Source of the DNA: Mycolicibacterium rutilum
GTDB lineage: Bacteria > Actinomycetota > Actinomycetes > Mycobacteriales > Mycobacteriaceae
NCBI RefSeq assembly: GCF_900108565.1
Contig: NZ_LT629971.1
Span: 3,224,001-3,288,000, forward strand
Reading direction: 5' to 3'
DNA: 64,000 nt
Every line of letters starts with the position of its first letter. Position 1 is the first letter of the stretch. This document shows, one piece after another, positions 1 to 8,617 of the stretch. A model generated the notes under the pieces. It searched no databases, was not told where the DNA came from, and worked only from the letters and a program-made list of their open reading frames with translations. Position numbers and translations under genes: made by a program.

Positions 1-2
1 AG

Positions 3-1160
3 GAGTACTGCCACTCCACCGCCCCGGAGATGTTCCTGGCCGCCGCCAGCCAGCGCACCAAGAACATCCGGCTGGGCTTCGGCGTGATGCACCTGCCGCC
101 GCCGATCAACCATCCCGCGCGCATCGCCGAGCGGGTGTCCACGCTGGACCACCTGTCCAACGGGCGAGTCGAATTCGGGACCGGCGAAGGTTCGTCGGTG
201 GCCGAACTGGGCGGGTTCAACATTGATCCCGCCGACAAGCGGACCATGTGGGAGGAGGCCCTGGAGGTCACCATCCGGTGCATGACCGAGACACCGTTCA
301 CCGGGTTCAAGGGCGAGCACGTCGAAATGCCGGCCCGCAACGTGATCCCCAAGCCGCTACAGACCCCACATCCGCCGGTCTGGGTGGCCTGCACCCGGCC
401 GTCGTCGGTGCAGATGGCCGCGCAGAAGGCCATCGGCGCCTTGAGTTTCGCCTACACCGGCCCCGAGGCGCTCAAGGAGCGCGTCGACGGCTACTACAAG
501 GAGTTCGAGGAAAAGGGCGCTCCCGTCACCCCGGAGATCAACCCGAACCTGCTGGCGATCGGCGGCGACCTGTCGATGATGGTGGCCAAGACCGACGAGG
601 AGGCGCTCAAGCGGCTCGGAATCGGCGGCGGCTTCTTCTCGTTCGGGATCATGCACTACTACATGACCGGTATGCACACCCCCGGCCGCACCGGCGTCTG
701 GGAGCTTTACGAGCAGGCGGTCAAGGAGGATCCGACGTTGGCCTACGGCCCCGGCCGCGGCGCGATCGGCTCGCCCGACACCGTGCGCGAGTTCCTGCGC
801 GGCTACGAGGCCAGCGGTGTCGACGAGATCATTCTGCTGCTCAACCCGCGCAGCCACGAGGGCACGATGGAGTCGATCGAGATCATGGGCCGCGACATCC
901 TGCCCGAGTTCATCGAGCGCGACGAGAAAGCCCGTGCGGACAAGGCCAAGCGGCTCGAGCCGGTGATCGAGAAGGTCGAGTCGCGCCGGGAGCGTTCGGA
1001 GGCACCGATTTTCGACGAGACCTACAGCTTCGGCGGTCTGCCGACCGGCCGCGGCGGCAAGTTCACCGCCGGCGAGATCCCCGAGGCGATGGCCGAGATC
1101 AACGAGGGCCGCGTGAAGGCAGCCCAGGCGGAGAAGGCAGCGCGCGAGCAGGCGGGCTGA
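3..1160 (+). CDS. LLM-class flavin-dependent oxidoreductase, 5' end outside window
   Basis: The frame is open from base 3, and the residues before the first Met (EYCHSTAPE) already belong to the luciferase-like TIM barrel, so the true start lies upstream of the window. 385 residues are visible. The stretch LDHLSNGRVEFGTG is typical of bacterial luciferase-like (LLM) oxidoreductases, which use FMNH2 or F420 for monooxygenation or hydride transfer. The last ~90 residues form a charged Lys/Glu/Arg-rich extension beyond the barrel. The stop abuts the GTG of the next gene, so it is probably co-transcribed with the downstream SDR. The cofactor cannot be decided from sequence alone. Confidence 0.85.
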   Translation, partial: EYCHSTAPEMFLAAASQRTKNIRLGFGVMHLPPPINHPARIAERVSTLDHLSNGRVEFGTGEGSSVAELGGFNIDPADKRTMWEEALEVTIRCMTETPFTGFKGEHVEMPARNVIPKPLQTPHPPVWVACTRPSSVQMAAQKAIGALSFAYTGPEALKERVDGYYKEFEEKGAPVTPEINPNLLAIGGDLSMMVAKTDEEALKRLGIGGGFFSFGIMHYYMTGMHTPGRTGVWELYEQAVKEDPTLAYGPGRGAIGSPDTVREFLRGYEASGVDEIILLLNPRSHEGTMESIEIMGRDILPEFIERDEKARADKAKRLEPVIEKVESRRERSEAPIFDETYSFGGLPTGRGGKFTAGEIPEAMAEINEGRVKAAQAEKAAREQAG

Positions 1161-1985
1161 GTGCCGGTGAGCGAAATCGGCGACCTGTGGCGCTATGACG
1201 GGCGTCGCGTCGTGGTCACCGGGTGCGCCTCCGGGATCGGTGCCCACGTCGCACGGCAGGTCGCCGAGCTCGGCGCCGAGGTGATCGGTCTGGACATCAA
1301 GGCCCCCGCGGACACGGTCGGGCGGTTCATCGAACTCGACCTGTCCGATCCGGGGTCGATCGATGCGGCCGTCGCGCAGATCGGTGACCGCGTCGACGCG
1401 TTGTTCAACATCGCCGGGGTGTCGTCGGGGATCAAGGATCCGCTGCGCGTGGTGCGGATCAACTTCCTGGGCACACGGCATTTCACCGAGGCGCTGGTGC
1501 CGAGGATGCCCGCCGGTTCGGCGATCGCCAACGTGTCGTCGCTGGCCGCATCGGCTTACCGGGACAATGCGCCGGTGACCGCCGGGCTGGTGGACACCGA
1601 GTCGATCGACGCGGGAATCGAGTGGTGTCGGCGCAATCCCGCGGCGCTCGCCGACGGCGGTGGCTACCGGCTGTCCAAGGAGGCCATCATCCTCTACGGC
1701 ATGGCTCAGGTGACCGCGTTGGGCGCCAAGGGAATCCGGATCAACTGCACCGCCCCGGGCGTCACCGACACGCCGATCCTCGACCAGCTGCGCAGCGCGT
1801 ACGGCCAGGAGTTCCTCGACTCCTTCCGCACGCCGCTGGGCCGCGCCGCCCGGCCGGACGAGCAGGCGAGCGTGTTGACCTTCCTCAACGGGCCGGCCGC
1901 CAGTTACCTGACCGGACAGGTCATCTGGGTGGACGGCGGAACGATCGGCGAGACGGACCTCGCCGGCTCGGTGACACGACGATGA
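1161..1985 (+). CDS. SDR oxidoreductase, 3-alpha-HSD / coniferyl-alcohol dehydrogenase type
   Basis: A 274-aa NAD(P)-dependent short-chain dehydrogenase. The nucleotide-binding motif TGCASGIG is at residues 20-27, the catalytic Ser is in NVSS (about 126) and the active-site pair is Y169/K173 (YRLSK). An extra ~35 residues separate Ser from Tyr, as in the bacterial 3-alpha-hydroxysteroid/coniferyl-alcohol dehydrogenase branch rather than in FabG-like SDRs. A steroid or aromatic alcohol substrate is therefore plausible but inferred. The GTG at 1161 directly follows the upstream stop; a second in-frame GTG at 1167 is an alternative start. Confidence 0.85.
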   Translation: MPVSEIGDLWRYDGRRVVVTGCASGIGAHVARQVAELGAEVIGLDIKAPADTVGRFIELDLSDPGSIDAAVAQIGDRVDALFNIAGVSSGIKDPLRVVRINFLGTRHFTEALVPRMPAGSAIANVSSLAASAYRDNAPVTAGLVDTESIDAGIEWCRRNPAALADGGGYRLSKEAIILYGMAQVTALGAKGIRINCTAPGVTDTPILDQLRSAYGQEFLDSFRTPLGRAARPDEQASVLTFLNGPAASYLTGQVIWVDGGTIGETDLAGSVTRR

Positions 1986-1995
1986 GAGGCGATCC

Positions 1996-2991
1996 ATGGC
2001 CAGCATGAGCGAGTTCCGGCGTGTCGCCGACGAGGTGCGCAACTGGGGCCGCTGGGGTGACGACGACGAACTCGGCACCCTGAACTTCATCACGCCCGAG
2101 AAGGTCGCCGAAGCCGCGGCGCTGGTGAAGAAGGGCACCGTGATCTCGCTCGGCGGTGACTTCAGTTCGGGTGGGCCGCAGGGCGCGTTCAAGTTCCGGC
2201 CCAACCCGACCCACGTGATGACGGTGGACGGCGGCGACGCCTCGACGCTGGTCCGGTACGGCCCCGAATGGTTACGCAACGCCGTGGCCGCCGACGTCAG
2301 CGCGTTCTTCGCCGACAACCCGTTCCGGTTCAACGACGACATGATCGTCATGCCACTGCAGGCGGCCACGCAGTGGGACGCGATCAGCCACGTCTACTAC
2401 GAGGACAAGCTCTACAACGGCTTTCCCGCGGACTCGGTGACCAGTTTCGGCGCCTTCCACCTGGGGATCGAAAAGGTCGACGGTAAAGGCATCACGTCGC
2501 GCGGCGTGCTGCTCGACGTCGTCAAGCACCGCGGCGCGGAGGTCTTCCTCGAACCCGGAAACCCGGTGACGCCCGCCGAACTCGACGACATCGCCAAGGC
2601 GCAGGGCGTCGCGATCACCCCCGGCGACATCGTCGTCGTGCACACCGGATGGTGGACCAGGTTCCTGTCCACCGGCGACGGCGCCGAACCGGGCTCGGGG
2701 CTCGACTGGAGGTGTGCGTCCTGGCTGCACGACCACGACGTCGCAGCCGTCGCCGCCGACAACCTCATGGTCGAGGACCCCGACCCCGCCAACGGGGTGG
2801 AAGGCACCTTCCTGCCGATGCACATGATCTGCCTGCGCGACATGGGGTTGATGTTCGGCGAGTACTGGGATCTGACCGGACTGGCCGCCGACTGCGCGGC
2901 CGACGGGGTGTACGAGTTCCAGCTGATCGCCCCGCCGTTGAAAGTCGTTGGCGCGGTGGGCGCGCCGGTCAGCCCGATAGCGATCAAGTAA
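1996..2991 (+). CDS. Cyclase-family metal-dependent hydrolase (kynurenine formamidase-like fold)
   Basis: A 331-aa protein of the putative cyclase family (PF04199), whose members include kynurenine formamidase, isatin hydrolase and polyketide-type cyclases. The block QWDAISHVYYED around residue 120 corresponds to the family's metal-binding His segment, and IVVVHTGWW is a second conserved strand. The protein is longer than formamidases (about 210 aa) and resembles the ~330-aa actinobacterial branch of unknown substrate. The ATG at 1996 lies ten bases after the SDR stop; an in-frame ATG at 2005 is a possible alternative. By context it may open or close a ring or lactone in the pathway encoded by this operon. 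Confidence 0.8.
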   Translation: MASMSEFRRVADEVRNWGRWGDDDELGTLNFITPEKVAEAAALVKKGTVISLGGDFSSGGPQGAFKFRPNPTHVMTVDGGDASTLVRYGPEWLRNAVAADVSAFFADNPFRFNDDMIVMPLQAATQWDAISHVYYEDKLYNGFPADSVTSFGAFHLGIEKVDGKGITSRGVLLDVVKHRGAEVFLEPGNPVTPAELDDIAKAQGVAITPGDIVVVHTGWWTRFLSTGDGAEPGSGLDWRCASWLHDHDVAAVAADNLMVEDPDPANGVEGTFLPMHMICLRDMGLMFGEYWDLTGLAADCAADGVYEFQLIAPPLKVVGAVGAPVSPIAIK

Positions 2992-3001
2992 GGGACACCA
3001 G

Positions 3002-3592
3002 ATGACTGCAAGCACCACGACGGGTGGCGTGCCCTTCGTCGTCGGCCTGGGTGGCACGCTGCGTGCCAACTCGTCGACCGAGCGCGCGCTGCGCTACTGC
3101 CTGGCCTCGGTCGAGCGGCAGGGCGGACGGACCCGGCTGTTCTCCGGCGAGGACCTCAACCTGCCGATGTACGCCCCGCACTCGCTGGAGCGCACCCCGG
3201 CGGCCCTCGAACTGGTCGGGGCGCTGCGCGACGCCGACGCGGTCGTGGTCGGGTCGCCGGGCTACCACGGCGCGATCTCGGGCCTGGTGAAGAACGCGCT
3301 CGACTACATCGAGGACCTGCGGGAGGACCCGCGCGTCTACCTCGACAACACGCCGTGGGGATGCATCAGTTGCGCGTACGGCTGGCAGGCCGCCGTCGGC
3401 ACGCTCGGGCAGCTGCGCTCCATCGGGCACGCCCTGCGCGCATGGCCGACACCGCTGGGGGTGGCGATCAACTCCGCCGACCAGATCTGGGACGACGCAG
3501 GCGAACTCACCGACCAGACGACCCGCAACCAGCTCGACATGCTCGCCAACCAGGTGCTGACCTTCGCCAAGGCCGCGTGGGAGAGCGCGTGA
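3002..3592 (+). CDS. NADPH-dependent FMN reductase family protein
   Basis: A 196-aa flavodoxin-fold reductase. The N-terminal strand and phosphate loop VGLGGTLRANSSTERAL binds FMN phosphate, and GSPGYHGAISGLVKNALDYI is the conserved second loop of the family. Such proteins reduce FMN with NAD(P)H and often supply reduced flavin to LLM-type monooxygenases; the LLM gene at the start of the window is a natural partner, although that link is inferred. The stop overlaps the GTG of the next gene (GTGA), a sign of translational coupling. Confidence 0.85.
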   Translation: MTASTTTGGVPFVVGLGGTLRANSSTERALRYCLASVERQGGRTRLFSGEDLNLPMYAPHSLERTPAALELVGALRDADAVVVGSPGYHGAISGLVKNALDYIEDLREDPRVYLDNTPWGCISCAYGWQAAVGTLGQLRSIGHALRAWPTPLGVAINSADQIWDDAGELTDQTTRNQLDMLANQVLTFAKAAWESA

Positions 3593-4425
3593 CCGAACGC
3601 AAGACCATTCTCGTCGACGGGTTGACGACCCGCTATCTCGAGGCCGGGCAGGGCGATCCGGTCGTGCTGCTGCACGGCGGCGAGTTCGGTGCGAGCGCCG
3701 AGATCGGCTGGGAGCGCAACATCGACGCGCTCGCCGCGCGGTACCGCGTGCTCGCGCTCGACATGCTCGGGTTCGGCGAGTCGGCGAAGGTCATCGACTT
3801 CACCGACGGCCGGGGTATGCGCATCCGGCACATCGCGCGGTTCTGCGAGGTCCTCGGGGTCGAGTCCGCGCACTTCGTCGGGAACTCGATGGGGGCGGTC
3901 AACCTGTTCGTCGACGCCACCTCGGAATCGCCGCTGCTGCCGGTGCGCAGCCTGGTGACGATCTGCGGCGGCGGCGAGATCCAGCGCAACGAGCACTCCG
4001 GCGCGCTCTACGACTACGACGCGACTCCGGACGGTATGCGCCGGATCGTCGAGGCGCTGTTCTACGACCCGTCCTACCCCGCCGACGACGCCTACGTGCA
4101 GCGCCGCTACCGCGCCAGCATCGCGCCGGGTGCGTGGGAAGCGTTGGCGGCGGCGCGGTTCCGGCGGCCCGGGCTCGAGGCGCCGCCGTTGCCGTCGAGC
4201 AGGCGGGCCTACGACCGCATCGATGTGCCGACGCTGGTCGTCGAGGGCGGCGGTGACAAGCTGCTGCCCGCCGGGTGGGCGGACGAGATCGCCGGCCAGA
4301 TCCGCGGCGGCCGGTCGGCGGTGATCGATGCGGCCGGCCACTGCCCGCAGATCGAGCAACCCGACGCCGTCAACGAACTACTGCTCGGCTTCTGGGCCGA
4401 ACTTCACGAAGGAGCGACGACATGA
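3589..4425 (+). CDS. Alpha/beta hydrolase, meta-cleavage-product-hydrolase-like
   Basis: A 278-aa alpha/beta hydrolase. The oxyanion segment HGG is near residue 30, the nucleophile elbow GNSMG puts the Ser at residue 100, and the C-terminal catalytic His is in AAGHCPQIEQP (about 251). The His context resembles C-C bond hydrolases acting on ring-cleavage products (MhpC/BphD/HsaD group), but esterases share it. I chose the GTG at 3589, which overlaps the preceding stop by four bases; the frame is open far upstream, but that part only mirrors the FMN reductase. It overlaps the next SDR gene in an ATGA arrangement. Confidence 0.85.
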   Translation: MTERKTILVDGLTTRYLEAGQGDPVVLLHGGEFGASAEIGWERNIDALAARYRVLALDMLGFGESAKVIDFTDGRGMRIRHIARFCEVLGVESAHFVGNSMGAVNLFVDATSESPLLPVRSLVTICGGGEIQRNEHSGALYDYDATPDGMRRIVEALFYDPSYPADDAYVQRRYRASIAPGAWEALAAARFRRPGLEAPPLPSSRRAYDRIDVPTLVVEGGGDKLLPAGWADEIAGQIRGGRSAVIDAAGHCPQIEQPDAVNELLLGFWAELHEGATT

Positions 4426-5231
4426 CCGGCGAACTCGACGGCAAGGTGGCGGTAGTCACCGGTGGCGCATCGGGTTTGGGCGAAGGCCTGGTGCGACGGT
4501 TCGTCGCCGAGGGTGCCCGGGTGGTGGTCGGCGACATCGACGCCGACGCCGGCGCGCAACTCACCGCGGATCTCGGCGACGCCGTCCGGTTCATCGAATC
4601 CGACGTCGCCGAGGTGGCGCAGGTGACCCGGCTGGTCACCACCGCCGTCGACGAATTCGGCGGCCTGCACGTCATGGTCAACAACGCGGGCGTGTCGGGC
4701 AAGATGTTCGCCAAGTTCCTCGACGACGACCTCGCCGACTTCCACAACGTGATGGCGGTCAACGTGCTCGCGGTGATGGCGGGCACCCGCGACGCGGCGC
4801 GACACATGTCCAAGAACGGCGGCGGGTCGATCATCAACCTCACCTCGATCGGCGGCATCCAGGCCGGGGGCGGGGTGATGACCTACCGGGCCTCGAAAGC
4901 CGCGGTCATCCAGTTCACCAAGTCCGCCGCAATCGATCTCGCGCACTACGAGGTTCGCGTCAACGCGATCGCGCCGGGCAACATCCGCACCGCGATCGTG
5001 CGCAAGTCCGCCTCGGGGGAGGACCTGCAGCGGCTCGAGGAGTTCGAGGCGAAGATCCGCGAGCAGATGCGCAACGACCGGCCGCTGAAGCGCGAGGGCA
5101 CCGTCGACGACGTCGCCGAGGCCGCGCTGTACTTCGCCGGCGACCGCTCGCGCTACGTCACCGGCACCGTGTTGCCGATCGACGGCGGCACCACCGCGGG
5201 CAAGGTCATCGTGCGCAAACCGAAGCCGTGA
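4422..5231 (+). CDS. SDR family NAD(P)-dependent oxidoreductase
   Basis: A 269-aa classical SDR. It shows VAVVTGGASGLGEG (cofactor loop), NNAG, NLTSIGG (catalytic Ser), YRASK (catalytic Tyr/Lys) and the C-terminal GTVLPIDGGTTAG typical of FabG-like dehydrogenases. It would oxidise or reduce a hydroxyl/keto group on a pathway intermediate; the substrate is unknown. The start ATG at 4422 overlaps the hydrolase stop. The gene ends six bases before a palindrome that probably controls the following TetR gene. Confidence 0.88.
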   Translation: MTGELDGKVAVVTGGASGLGEGLVRRFVAEGARVVVGDIDADAGAQLTADLGDAVRFIESDVAEVAQVTRLVTTAVDEFGGLHVMVNNAGVSGKMFAKFLDDDLADFHNVMAVNVLAVMAGTRDAARHMSKNGGGSIINLTSIGGIQAGGGVMTYRASKAAVIQFTKSAAIDLAHYEVRVNAIAPGNIRTAIVRKSASGEDLQRLEEFEAKIREQMRNDRPLKREGTVDDVAEAALYFAGDRSRYVTGTVLPIDGGTTAGKVIVRKPKP

Positions 5232-5236
5232 CAGCT

Positions 5237-5258
5237 TTAAATCAGTCGCTTGACTTAA
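5237..5258. promoter_or_regulatory. Imperfect 22-bp palindrome, probable TetR operator
   Basis: The pattern is TTAA-n-TCA-nn-CG-nn-TGA-n-TTAA, with 16 of 22 positions symmetric. It is AT-rich against its GC-rich surroundings and lies between the SDR stop and the start of the TetR gene. This placement suggests autoregulation and an internal promoter for TetR, ferredoxin and P450. The binding protein is inferred from position only. Confidence 0.55.
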
Positions 5259-5284
5259 CCGCGGCGTCGCGGTTGACTGTGACG

Positions 5285-5947
5285 GTGACCACCGCCGCCA
5301 GAAGTGTGCGTACCGACCGGGCCAGCATCACGCGGGAGGCCATCCTGGCTGCCGCCGAGCGGCTGTTCGCCGAGCACGGCGTGTATGCGGTGTCGAACCG
5401 CCAGGTCAGCGAGGCAGCGGGGCAGGGCAACAACGCCGCGGTCGGCTACCACTTCGGCACCAAGACCGATCTGGTCCGCGCCATCGAACAGAAGCACCGC
5501 GGCTCCATCGAGCGGTTGCTCGAGCGGATGGTCGCCGCGACCGGCGAGTCGACTCAACTGCGCGACTGGATCGCCTGCATGGTGTGTTCGCTGACCGAGC
5601 ACCTCGACCAACTCGGCAACCCGACCTGGTACGCGCGCTTCGCCGCGCAGGCGCTGGCCGATCCCGCCTACCAGAAGATCGTCGTCAAGGACGCGTTGGC
5701 GTCCCCGTCGCTGCTGCGCGTGGTCGACGGCATCACCCGCTGCCTGCCCGACCTGCCGATGGCCGTGGTCACCGAGCGAAACATCATGGTGCGCAACCTG
5801 ATGATGCACACCTGCGCCGACTTCGAGCGGGCCTTCGCCGAGGGCGCCGACATGCCCAGGACGACGTGGAGTTCGGTGGCCTCCGGGCTCATCGACGCGA
5901 TCGTCGGGCTGTGGGAGGCGCCGATCACGGAGCAGCCGGCGCGATGA
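5285..5947 (+). CDS. TetR/AcrR family transcriptional regulator
   Basis: About 220 aa with an N-terminal TetR helix-turn-helix: ITREAILAAAERLFAEHG, then VSEAAGQGNNAAVGYHFGTKTDLVRAI. The C-terminal ligand-binding half has no recognisable specificity. The start is uncertain: GTG codons at 5228, 5279 and 5285 are in frame, without a strong ribosome site. I favour 5285 because the palindrome at 5237-5258 looks like promoter or operator DNA. The stop overlaps the ferredoxin ATG (ATGA). It is embedded in a long same-strand gene run and is the likely local repressor. Confidence 0.85.
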   Translation: MTTAARSVRTDRASITREAILAAAERLFAEHGVYAVSNRQVSEAAGQGNNAAVGYHFGTKTDLVRAIEQKHRGSIERLLERMVAATGESTQLRDWIACMVCSLTEHLDQLGNPTWYARFAAQALADPAYQKIVVKDALASPSLLRVVDGITRCLPDLPMAVVTERNIMVRNLMMHTCADFERAFAEGADMPRTTWSSVASGLIDAIVGLWEAPITEQPAR

Positions 5948-6138
5948 AAGTCACCGTCGATCAAGACAAGTGCGTGTCGTCCGGTCAGTGTGTGCTCAAC
6001 GCCGGCGACGTGTTCGACCAACGTGACGACGACGGCGTCGTCGTCCTGCTCGACGACAGCCCGAGCGAGGACCGCGCCGAGGACGCCCGCAAGGCGGCCG
6101 CGGCCTGTCCCGCACTCGCCATCCACATCGAGGATTGA
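5944..6138 (+). CDS. Ferredoxin, 3Fe-4S type, P450 partner
   Basis: A 64-aa acidic ferredoxin with cysteines at 10, 16 and 55 (C-x5-C and a distal CPALAI). The middle position of the first motif is not Cys, which fits a [3Fe-4S] cluster like those of actinobacterial P450 ferredoxins. It is followed after seven bases by a P450 gene, so it most likely passes electrons from a ferredoxin reductase, not encoded in this window, to that P450. Its ATG overlaps the TetR stop, so the three genes are probably one transcript. Confidence 0.9.
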   Translation: MKVTVDQDKCVSSGQCVLNAGDVFDQRDDDGVVVLLDDSPSEDRAEDARKAAAACPALAIHIED

Positions 6139-6145
6139 GAGCTCA

Positions 6146-7384
6146 ATGTCCGACACCCTGACCGGCACCCCCGACGTCTCCGCAGAGATTCCCGAGTATC
6201 CGATGGAGCGCGACACCCGCTGCCCGTTCGCTCCGCCTCCGCAGATGCTGAAGATGGGCGAGGCCAAACCGCTGTCGCGCGTGCGCATCTGGAACGGCAG
6301 CACGCCGTGGCTGATCACCGGCCACGCGGTGGCGCGCGAGCTGTTCGCCGACTCGCGGGTCAGCGTCGACGACCGGATCGAGGGCTTCCCGCACTGGAAC
6401 GAGCACATGCTCTCCACGGTTTACAAGCGCCCGCGCTCGGTGTTCACCTCGGATGCCGAGGAGCACACCCGGTTCCGCCGGATGCTGTCCAAGCCGTTCA
6501 CCTTCAAACGGGTCGAAGGCCTGCGCCCGGCCATCCAGCAGGTGACCGACGAGTGCATCGACGCCATCCTGGCCGGCCCGCAGCCCGCCGACATCGTCGC
6601 CAAACTCGCGCTGCCGGTGCCCACCCGGGTGATCAGCGACATGCTCGGCGTGCCCTACGAGGACCACGAGTTCTTCCAGCACCACGCCAATGTCGGACTG
6701 GCCCGGTACGCCTCGGCGGAGGACGGCCAGAAGGGCGCGATGAGCCTGCACAAGTACCTCATCGACCTCGTCGAGACCAAGATGGCCAACCCCGCCGAGG
6801 ACGCGGTGTCCGACCTCGCCGAGCGGGTCACCGCCGGCGAGATCAGCGTCAAGGAGGCCGCCCAGCTGGGCACCGGCCTGTTGATCGCGGGCCACGAGAC
6901 CACTGCCAACATGATCGGCATCGGGGTGCTGGCGCTGCTGGACAACCCGGAACAGGCTGCACAGCTGCGGGATTCGGATGACCCGAAGTTCATCGCGAAC
7001 GCGGTCGAGGAGCTGATGCGCTACCTGTCGATCATCCAGAACGGGCAGCGCCGCGTTGCGCTCGAGGACATCGAGATCGCCGGCGAGACCATCCGCGCCG
7101 GAGAGGGCATCATCCTCGACCTCGCTCCCGCGAACTGGGACGCCGCCGCCTATCCCGAACCCGACAAGCTCGACCTGCACCGCGACGCCGGCCAGCAGCT
7201 CGGCTTCGGCTACGGCCGCCATCAGTGCGTCGGCCAGCAGCTCGCCCGTGCCGAACTGCAGATCGTCTTCCACACCCTGCTGCGGCGCATCCCGACGATG
7301 CGGCTGGCGGTGCCGATCGAAGAGGTGCCGTTCAAGCATGACCGCCTCGCCTACGGCGTCTACGAACTTCCGGTGACCTGGTAG
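6146..7384 (+). CDS. Cytochrome P450
   Basis: A 412-aa soluble class I P450. The oxygen-activation helix has AGHETT, the K-helix ExxR is EELMR, and the haem loop FGYGRHQCVGQQLA puts the axial Cys at 361. The N-terminal region resembles actinobacterial CYP105/CYP107-type enzymes, which hydroxylate terpenoids, steroids or macrolides; I cannot assign a CYP family number. The ATG at 6146 follows the ferredoxin stop by seven bases. Together with the ferredoxin it probably performs an early hydroxylation in the pathway. Confidence 0.92.
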   Translation: MSDTLTGTPDVSAEIPEYPMERDTRCPFAPPPQMLKMGEAKPLSRVRIWNGSTPWLITGHAVARELFADSRVSVDDRIEGFPHWNEHMLSTVYKRPRSVFTSDAEEHTRFRRMLSKPFTFKRVEGLRPAIQQVTDECIDAILAGPQPADIVAKLALPVPTRVISDMLGVPYEDHEFFQHHANVGLARYASAEDGQKGAMSLHKYLIDLVETKMANPAEDAVSDLAERVTAGEISVKEAAQLGTGLLIAGHETTANMIGIGVLALLDNPEQAAQLRDSDDPKFIANAVEELMRYLSIIQNGQRRVALEDIEIAGETIRAGEGIILDLAPANWDAAAYPEPDKLDLHRDAGQQLGFGYGRHQCVGQQLARAELQIVFHTLLRRIPTMRLAVPIEEVPFKHDRLAYGVYELPVTW

Positions 7385-7420
7385 TCAGGTCCATCCCACA
7401 GCCCGATTGGAGTGTCAACG

Positions 7421-8617
7421 ATGTCTACGCCAATGAAAACGCCCGCCCACCCCCCAACAACCACGCTCTACCCACCCGAGGGTTTCGGCGCCCCCAAGCA
7501 CCGTAAGGGCCACGCATCCAAGGACGGACTTGCTGATCTTCCTAGGGGCACCGAGATCTTCTCCGCCGACAACCACATCTCGGTGGCCGACGACATCTTC
7601 TACGACCGCTTCCCCGAGGAGCTCAAGGGCGCCGCGCCGCGCATCTGGTACGAGGACGGCGCCTACATGGTCGGCATGAAGGGCAAGGCCTGGACCGGCG
7701 GCGACTTCGGCCGGGTGCTCATGCAGTACGACGACCTCGCGGGCGCGGCGTCGAACAACATCGAGGCGCGGGTGCGCGAGCTCAAAGAGGACGGCATCGA
7801 CAAGGAACTGGCGTTCCCCAATGCCGTGCTGGCGCTGTTCCATTATCCGGACAAGGCGCTGCGCGAGCGGGTGTTCCGGATCTACAACGAACACATCGCC
7901 GATCTGCAGGAGCGCAGCAACGGCCACTTCTACGGCGTCGGGCTGATCAACTGGTGGGACCCCAAGGGCACCAGGAGCACACTGGAGGAGCTGAAGTCGC
8001 TCGGGCTCAAGACGTTCCTGCTGCCGCTGAACCCCGGCAAGGACGACGAGGGCAACATCTACGACTACGGCAGCACCGACATGGACGCGGTGTGGGACGA
8101 GATCGAAGCGGCCGGCCTGCCGGTCAGCCACCACATCGGCGAGACCCCGCCCAAGACGCCGTGCCAGCACAACAGCGTCGTGGTGGGGATGATGGTCAAC
8201 GTCGACTCGTTCCGCGAACAGTTCGCCAAGTACGTGTTCTCCGGCATCCTCGACCGCCACCCCGCGCTCAAGATCGGCTGGTTCGAAGGCGGAATCGCCT
8301 GGGTGCCAACGGCTCTGCAGGACGCCGAGCACATGCTCGCGTCGTACCGGCACATGTTCAACCACGAACTGCAGCACCCGGTCCGGCACTACTGGGACGA
8401 CCACATGAACGCTTCGTTCATGGTCGACCCGCTCGGTCTTGAACTCATCGACAAGATCGGCGTGGACAACGTGATGTGGTCGTCGGACTACCCGCACAAC
8501 GAGTCGACGTTCGGGTACTCGGAGAGGTCGCTCAAGACCGTCGTCGATGCGGTCGGCCCCGAGGACGCCGTCAAGGTCGTCAGCACCAACATCAAGAATT
8601 TCCTGGGGATCTCGTGA
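7421..8617 (+). CDS. Amidohydrolase (PF04909) family protein
   Basis: A 398-aa TIM-barrel amidohydrolase of the decarboxylase-like (amidohydrolase 2) type. IFSADNHISV carries the first metal-binding strand in modified form (D-N-H), SHHIGE is an internal His block, and the C-terminal Asp is in WSSDYPHNEST. Family members hydrolyse or decarboxylate ring-cleavage products. An in-frame GTG at 7412 exists, but GGAG at 7408-7411 is correctly spaced for the ATG at 7421. The stop overlaps the GTG of the following peptidase-fold gene. A related protein is encoded at 37065-38360. Confidence 0.85.
   Translation: MSTPMKTPAHPPTTTLYPPEGFGAPKHRKGHASKDGLADLPRGTEIFSADNHISVADDIFYDRFPEELKGAAPRIWYEDGAYMVGMKGKAWTGGDFGRVLMQYDDLAGAASNNIEARVRELKEDGIDKELAFPNAVLALFHYPDKALRERVFRIYNEHIADLQERSNGHFYGVGLINWWDPKGTRSTLEELKSLGLKTFLLPLNPGKDDEGNIYDYGSTDMDAVWDEIEAAGLPVSHHIGETPPKTPCQHNSVVVGMMVNVDSFREQFAKYVFSGILDRHPALKIGWFEGGIAWVPTALQDAEHMLASYRHMFNHELQHPVRHYWDDHMNASFMVDPLGLELIDKIGVDNVMWSSDYPHNESTFGYSERSLKTVVDAVGPEDAVKVVSTNIKNFLGIS

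Noticed and set aside
357..2369. A 670-codon minus-strand open frame opposite the first three genes
   Set aside because: Spans three real genes on the other strand and has no domain; antisense shadow.
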